A DNA stretch of 49,363 nt from Polysphondylium violaceum (taxonomy: Eukaryota; Evosea; Eumycetozoa; Dictyosteliales; Dictyosteliaceae): assembly GCA_000277445.1 (NCBI GenBank), contig AJWJ01000125.1:1-49363 (forward strand), written 5' to 3'. The number at the start of each line of letters is the position of its first letter. The first letter of the stretch is position 1. A model generated the notes under the pieces. The model was not told where the DNA came from and ran no database searches. It saw only the letters and a list, made by a program, of their open reading frames with translations. The translations under genes and the position numbers were made by a program. Shown here in pieces: positions 43,701-49,363 of this stretch.

Positions 43701-44811
43701 TCCACTCGAGATTGTCGATGTTTAGCACATACATGTCGTTCATCAGACTCGTGCCGTCGTATCCTCCAAACACATAGGCTTTGGAGCCAATCACGTTGCA
43801 GCTGTGATAGTAACGGGGAGGGATCTGCATTTTGTCGCCATTCATGCTGCTGTTGCTGTTGATGTAGAATTGGATGCTGCCGTGTGACGGCGATCTGCTG
43901 CTGGTGGGTGACAATGGTGTCGACTCATAGAGTGATATATGGTGATGAAGCGGCGACGACTCTGACAGCGATATCTTTTTCCCCATCGGGCCACTGGGCA
44001 GGTCGCCCAACAGCGCGCTGTCGTGCGATATAGTGGCCGATCGTGCTCTAGTCGACGATGGCGACGGTATCGAGGGCGAGGACTGGGTGAGGAATATATT
44101 GATTGGGTTGTTGTTGGATGACGACGATGAGGGGGATGTAGGTGACAAGGGTGTGGATGAGTGGATGGGTGATGAGGGTATATCATTAGTGCTGCTGCTA
44201 CCTGGTATCTTTGTCCAGGTGTTTCTTTCTGTATGAAATATATGAATATCATTCAATGCTTTTGCTTTATGGTTTCCGCCAAAGATCAGTATATAGTTGT
44301 CATAGATAACCGATGCTGTGTGGCCGTATCTCGAGGAGGGTGGCTCCCCTTGTGACTTGGGCTTTGACCAAGAGTAGTTTGATGTATTGAATTGATACAT
44401 TTCTTTAGACTGACTGTTATCTGTTAGATTACCTCCAAACACAAACATCTTTCTTCCAATCTGCGTAGCGGTGTGTCCGTATATGGGTGGTGGTGTTGTT
44501 CCACTTGTAGTTGGTTTAGTTAGACCATTTAGTTGAGCTATATGTTATTATAAATGATATGATATTAATATCTATCCTACTACCCTAGTACTATTGCTGT
44601 TGTGTTGTTGTGTTGATATCTATTACTACTCGTCGTAGCATCAATATATACCTGTATTTAAAATATATGTAGTGTTACATGGTTTATCTATCGAGAAATC
44701 GTATCCACCAAATATCACGATATCTCTCTCTCCATAGATGGTTGCTGTGTGCCCGGTGACGGGAAATGATACATCCTGCAGTTTAGATAACTTGAATGAT
44801 CCCCAACTCAT
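40784..44811 (-). CDS. gacHH: Kelch-repeat RhoGAP protein (GacHH-like), reading frame broken by one base
   Basis: This is a Rho-family GTPase-activating protein with a Kelch propeller, likely turning off Rac at the actin cortex. Exon 1 is 44811-44652 and exon 2 is 44537-40784. Kelch units include GHTATIYGERDIVIFGGYD, RYGHTASVIYDNYILIFGG and RCGHSSVSIGSRLFIFGG, about six in all, with a roughly 120-residue Ser-rich insert between the third and fourth. Then come low-complexity sequence, a coiled coil (YQELKLKMNEEQAKRLKLEK) and a Glu/Lys/Arg-rich helix. The RhoGAP domain (about 41710-41160) has the arginine finger in VEGIFRLSG, NALKHYLRL, and MNSKNLSIVFGPTILKP. The tail is Asn/Ser/Thr-rich. The Kelch half and RhoGAP half are in different frames; the switch falls in a purine-rich repeat at 41844-41871. 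With that base restored the product would be about 1304 residues. Confidence 0.85.
41844..41925 (-). repeat. imperfect tandem coiled-coil-coding repeat with a one-base length difference
   Basis: Two near-identical units coding LEKEKEKQER-type sequence lie at 41925-41897 (29 nt) and 41871-41844 (28 nt). The second is one base shorter than the first, exactly where the reading frame of the Kelch-RhoGAP gene changes. Upstream, one frame gives Glu/Lys/Arg helix; downstream, only the other frame gives the same kind of helix followed by RhoGAP. Confidence 0.8.
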
Positions 44812-45819
44812 TTTAGCTTTATGTGTAGTTTTATAGAAATGATGATGATGATGATTGTTGTGATAGAGTGATTCTAGTTATAAATAAATATATCTTTACT
44901 AATCTATATTATATGTGATTGATGGAGGTTGGTGCGGGGTAGGTGTTGGGGACGGATGCTGAATAAATAGAATAAATAAATAAATATACACAATATACAG
45001 TATAGTTATAATAATAGAGACACTACTCCAACACTATAGATCTCTATGGGGTATAAATAAATAATAGATGAGACTGAATGTGAATAATCAACTATTATGA
45101 ATAAAAATATTATAATAATATAATTTAGAGTTGTGATCACAAAACATAAAGATAGGATAAAGACATAGGTGCACACACAATCTTTCTTCTTCTTCTTCTT
45201 TTCTCTCTCTGTAATAATAATAATAATAATAATGATACTGTATGTTATGTGTGAGTTTGGTGTGTGTAAATGTATTCTGCTCACTCTGTGGGGTGGAACG
45301 CGGGCGCGCGTATATTTTTTTTTAAAAAAAATTTAAATTTTTTGATACACACCCACACATTTAATTTTAAATGATGGGGTGCATGAGGTGTTTGACCTGT
45401 TTTTTGCTCACTCACACACCCATATGCATATAATATTATTTTTATATCTATCTTTTATTGTTATCCAATAAGGGCACAGCAAGCACTAATGTACTTTTAT
45501 AGAAAGAGTTTTATCTTTTTATTTATATTTTAATAATACAATAGATACATATATGGTGCATAGGAGTATGCGAGCGTTTAAGATAGTTTTCAAAATATCC
45601 AAATCAATCGCGTGTTGATGAAAGATCCATTCTTTTTTTTTTTTGATTCAGAGGAGGATCTTTTTTTCATTTTTCGATAATGGGGCGGGGGAAAATTGAT
45701 TGGATTTTAATTTTCGAGGAGGCATTGCGGGGGTTGGAGAAACTGTGGGCTTGAGCTAATGAAATTAGTTTTATTTCTCATTCTCATTTTCCATTGCTTC
45801 ACTTGTAATTATTTCTCTA
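44812..45819. promoter_or_regulatory. divergent promoter region, Kelch-RhoGAP / ComC-like B
   Basis: This 1-kb gap lies between divergent genes. It contains TCA/ATG repeats near 44840, CTT (45185-45200) and TAA (45212-45234) microsatellites, a short CG-rich patch GCGGGCGCGCG (45300-45310) followed at once by T8A8 and AAATTTAAATTT stretches, then CA-rich sequence (45346-45360, 45409-45421). It likely holds both promoters. No coding region was seen. Confidence 0.45.
45185..45234. repeat. adjacent CTT and TAA microsatellites
   Basis: A TTC/CTT tract at about 45185-45200 is followed by CT repeats and then a run of TAA at 45212-45234, in the middle of the divergent intergenic region. Confidence 0.75.
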
Positions 45820-48800
45820 ATGAAATATAGTTTATTATTTGTATTTGTATTTTTAGTTTGTGTAGGTAATGCGGTACCTCAGTTATCGTTTGTCACAAAT
45901 GATAATAGCCCGCCAGTGCCAACACCCGAGTTGTATGATGATGTTAATGGGGAGTGTATTTTCAATCTCCATTTAATATCTTTGGATACCTACCCTTGCG
46001 CTAGTTTGGATGTAGGCGCTAATGCCACATCAACAGATAAATTCAATAACACAGACTCTTTTTTTATTATACAAGCCACAAGACCTGTGTCAACAGGCAC
46101 AATTTATATCACTCTCACCAACTCTAATTCAGAAACTGGCACAATATTTAGACCACTTAATTGTATTGGTATGTTCTTTATTTATTTTTTATTATTATTC
46201 ATTTTTGTTAACTGTTGAATAGCATTACCTTATCCAAATATGGTGAGAGTGCCCACTTTAGAGAAATATATGTTTTCTCAAACTCAACCATTTAATGCAT
46301 ATTTTAGAGCAACAAATTATCATCATAAAGTGGATATTTCTTTGGTTTCTGTAAATACCACATATTGGAAGGTGGATGTCAGTCAAGTCAATGTTGGATT
46401 GTATAAAGTCTCAATATCACCAAATACATATCCCGAATTGCTGATTATTCAAGATGGAATATTTAATGTGTTGGTGGAGGTTTTAGTTGGATACCATTCC
46501 GTTAGTTTAACAATTAATATTCCAAGTCCAGTCGACTCTCTTATTAATATATCAAGTCCTCAACTCTTGCCATCCAATCTAACCAAACATTACTTCACAT
46601 TTAATAAATTAACAATCGATAAATCTTTTGCCCTTGATCCATTGATCGTATTCAATTCTTCAGATCCCTACTATATGGCGCCAGTGTATGGAAACACTTC
46701 AAAAGCAACTTATGTCACTCGATTTACCTCCAATGGCAATCAAAGTGTCTATCTTTTGTATCCTATCCCCTTGGCAACAGGCTTTACAAATTGGGTACAT
46801 CATTATGAATTTACTCAAATAACACCAGACCCTCCAACAGTTTTAACTCCAAGTGGAGGTATAAATCAAAGAATTTTAGGAGCAGATGCAAATTTAGGTT
46901 CAACTAGATTATACATCTTTGAAGCAAATTTTATGAATAGACCATCAAGCTTTAATGTTAATATTAGACCATCACAATATGCAATTACGTTACCATGGAT
47001 AGCCTTTCCATCTCAATCAAAAGGAAGTTATGCAACTGTCAGTGGTACATACCAAGCCTACCATTGTAAATCTTCTTTTCTTTTGTCCCAATACTGGCCA
47101 AGTTCAATGGCGACTTTTACTTATCAAATGATTTCTCAATCAATGCCATCACACCCAAGTCCTTTTACAGGCGACACTGTTGCCCCTTTTGTCAATGAAA
47201 TCCAGTTATTTCAACTTCCAGGCACTCAGTCTATTGTTGTGAGAATTAAAGTATTTGATGATGTATCCGGATTCAAAGCTCTTTTCAATAGAAATAATCC
47301 AAGTATTTATTTGTCTACTCGTGATTTAATTCAAGGTACACCCACCGATGGAGTATATGAAACCTTTTTCAAAGTACCATTTAAAGCCGATTATTTCTTG
47401 GCAGTTGATCAATCCTTGAACCAAAGAACCTATTCTTGGAGTTTAATCGATACAAATATTTTGAATAGATTGGGATTTAGTAATCCTAAAACTCTCAACT
47501 CTTCATTTAGTTTTACCGATATCATTGATGCTCAATGGTCTCATCCCATTGAAATTGATTTAACCAATCAATCTAGATCTATAGATTTCTATTTCAAAGT
47601 CATAAATCCATCATTGGATATCTCTCCCATTTTGAAAATAGTCCATCCCTTTTATGGTTTTGTCTTTTATGGTGAATTTAATTCCACCTCTAATAGATTT
47701 GAAATTCCAATTATTTTACCAATGAATATGTTTACCGGTGTCGTTGACTATCAATTAGAGTATTTTTCCACAATTGGTTCCGATTATTTGAATGCTCAAT
47801 TCTCAAAATCAACTCTCAGAGTTTATTCCCAAGATGCCGATGTCTTTGGTCCTGAACTTGTCTCTTTGTATCAAATTCCTTCAGCAAGTCTTATTATTCC
47901 TATTGGCGGTGCAAGAATTGGTTGGGAAATGGTCTTTTTCGATAGACTCAATGGGTTCAATAGGGGTAATATGACCGTTATTGGTAGCTTGGATCAACAA
48001 GAATATGTCTTTGAATTGAATCAACTCAACTTCCCTACAGTTATTAGTATCGAAATCATGGGTGAATGTAGATCGCAGACCTTTAGAATCAATAGTATGG
48101 TTTTAATAGATAATGGTGGCTATATTTCTACCCTTGAATCATCTGCTCTTATCAACCTTTTGGATGAAAGTTTATTAAGTATAGAAGTCATTTGTCGGGG
48201 TCTTTCAGATACTATTCCACCAGCTTTGACATCATTTGATTTCTCACCAAAGAGTATTGACGTTGGGTCTATAGATAGAGTCGTTAATTTCACATTTACG
48301 CTTTTGGGAAGCGATATTCATCCAAGCCCTCCAATTATATACATTACTTCCACAGAGACTACTGTAAGCCAAGTTTCTGTTTTTGTTGGCTCAAATTTTA
48401 CTCATAATTCCTACGAATGTTCATTTTTGGTCCCCTATGGCTTTGGATATCCCGAATACGCAGTAGTGTCTATTTATAATATTATGGACAGTTCTTTTAA
48501 TATTGCAGGTTATTCTGCCGAAGATTTGAGTATTGCCCTTTATCCCTATGTTATCAATACCACTCAGTTTACTTTGGATTATAATCCTTGGATAGACTCT
48601 GTCTCACCGATATCATCTAATGGTGGTAAATTGGTAATTTATGGTAGAGCATTTGGCTTTGATGAATCTTCCTCTTGTAATGTAACAATATTTTACAAGG
48701 ATAAACCAAGCCATGTATCAGTCCCAACATTTAGAACTCCAACAAGTATGATTATTAATGATGTAAAGCCAACTTTTAAAATATTTTCAATTAGAATTGA

Positions 48801-49363
48801 AAAGTATAAATCATCAGAGCTCTTGCAATCTAATTTATTTTCTGTTGCGCCATTTATTAAACCACCTTATCCACCTCAAGATGAATCTTCTTCAGTATCA
48901 AGTTCAAATTCTGATATATCATCTTCCGCTGAAATTCCAACACCAACACCAACACAGCCACCCAATCCATGTATAAGTGATTGTGGTGGATCATCTCAAG
49001 GTCATTGTTCATCAACAGGTTGTATTTGTTATTCACCTTGGATGGGTATTGATTGTAAATCAAAAGTCATTATCATACCAACACCATCAATCAATAATAC
49101 TATTCCATCAACAAATATTTCAATTCCCTCAACCTCAAACAATGAAGAAATAACATATAAAGGTTTAATATCTATTTTAGAACTACAAGAATTAGATAGA
49201 GATAACCAATTAGTATTTAAATATCCATTTACACAATGGATTTGGTCAAATATTAGTACTGATAATGAATCTGTCAAACACTTGTATTCAACAAATATCA
49301 CCAATCAATTGGATCAATCAATAACAACAGTAAATGTATCGATTCAATACTTTGACAAACAAC
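45820..49363 (+). CDS. ComC-like IPT/EGF membrane protein, copy B (3' end beyond window)
   Basis: This is a paralogue of the gene at 1-3474. Exon 1 is 45820-46168, with signal peptide MKYSLLFVFVFLVCVGNA. The donor is GTATGT and the acceptor TTGAATAG, and exon 2 runs from 46223 off the right edge, open throughout, with about 1163 residues visible. The intron follows 116 codons in phase 1; copy A has 117 codons and the same phase. The ectodomain is beta-rich with many N-glycosylation sites. An IPT/TIG-like unit (SVSPISSNGGKLVIYGRAFG) precedes a Ser-rich linker and one EGF-like module (CSSTGCICYSPWMGIDC, about 1032-1062), followed by SKVIIIPTPSINN. The ending matches copy A almost residue for residue (KYPFTQWIWSNISTDNE). 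The membrane anchor should lie beyond the window. A role in cell-cell signalling is inferred from the ComC family. Confidence 0.87.

Noticed and set aside
1-49363. Transposons, LTR elements, other virus-like elements and CRISPR arrays
   Set aside because: No reverse transcriptase, integrase, transposase or capsid-like protein was seen in any open frame, and no long terminal or spaced repeats were noticed by eye. Divergent short non-autonomous elements could still be missed.

Overview
The window looks like nuclear DNA of a dictyostelid social amoeba. The sequence is AT-rich, with short AT-rich GT..AG introns, long poly-A/T runs between genes, and proteins full of Asn, Gln, Ser and Thr tracts. 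It carries gene families typical of the group: ComC/Tiger-type IPT-EGF membrane proteins, divergent ankyrin-type proteins, a PAK kinase and a Kelch-RhoGAP. Codon use is less AT-extreme than I expect for Dictyostelium discoideum, so a non-discoideum species (for example Cavenderia or Polysphondylium) is my inference. I found no tRNA or rRNA gene, CRISPR array or recognisable transposon or virus-like element.

Layout, left to right: (-) ComC-like IPT/EGF membrane protein, cut by the left edge; (+) divergent ankyrin-type protein A; (-) MRTO4, a 60S ribosome assembly factor; (-) PAK-family kinase with a CRIB domain; (-) purH, the bifunctional purine enzyme; (+) C-type lectin/IPT/EGF membrane protein; (+) Rad5/HLTF-like SNF2-RING protein; (+) mitochondrial-type PPR protein; (-) divergent ankyrin-type protein B; (+) mitochondrial-type stomatin/SPFH protein; (-) HEATR3/Syo1-like 5S RNP importer; (-) adenylate-kinase-like protein with a 9-nt first exon; (-) DUF1206 membrane protein; (-) low-complexity ORF that may be the 5' part of the DUF1206 gene; (-) Kelch-RhoGAP protein with a one-base frame break; (+) second ComC-like protein, cut by the right edge.

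Exons were assigned by hand from splice sites, frame and protein-family continuity. In most models the exon lengths add up to whole codons. The two edge genes lack a stop inside the window, and their main exons are long open frames running off each end.

Functionally this is a mixed stretch. Three large adhesion or receptor-like membrane proteins and two Rac-pathway proteins (PAK, RhoGAP) fit the cell-contact and cytoskeleton biology of social amoebae. MRTO4 and HEATR3/Syo1 both serve the large ribosomal subunit. The PPR and SPFH proteins look mitochondrial. Two paralogous families appear in mirrored order (ComC-like and ankyrin on the left, ankyrin and ComC-like on the right), which suggests an old inverted duplication since interrupted by other genes. 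I saw no clearly new multi-gene system. The best leads are the mirrored paralogues with a near-identical EGF module, the frame break in the Kelch-RhoGAP gene, the split RING finger, and the eukaryotic DUF1206 protein with its unclear 5' end.
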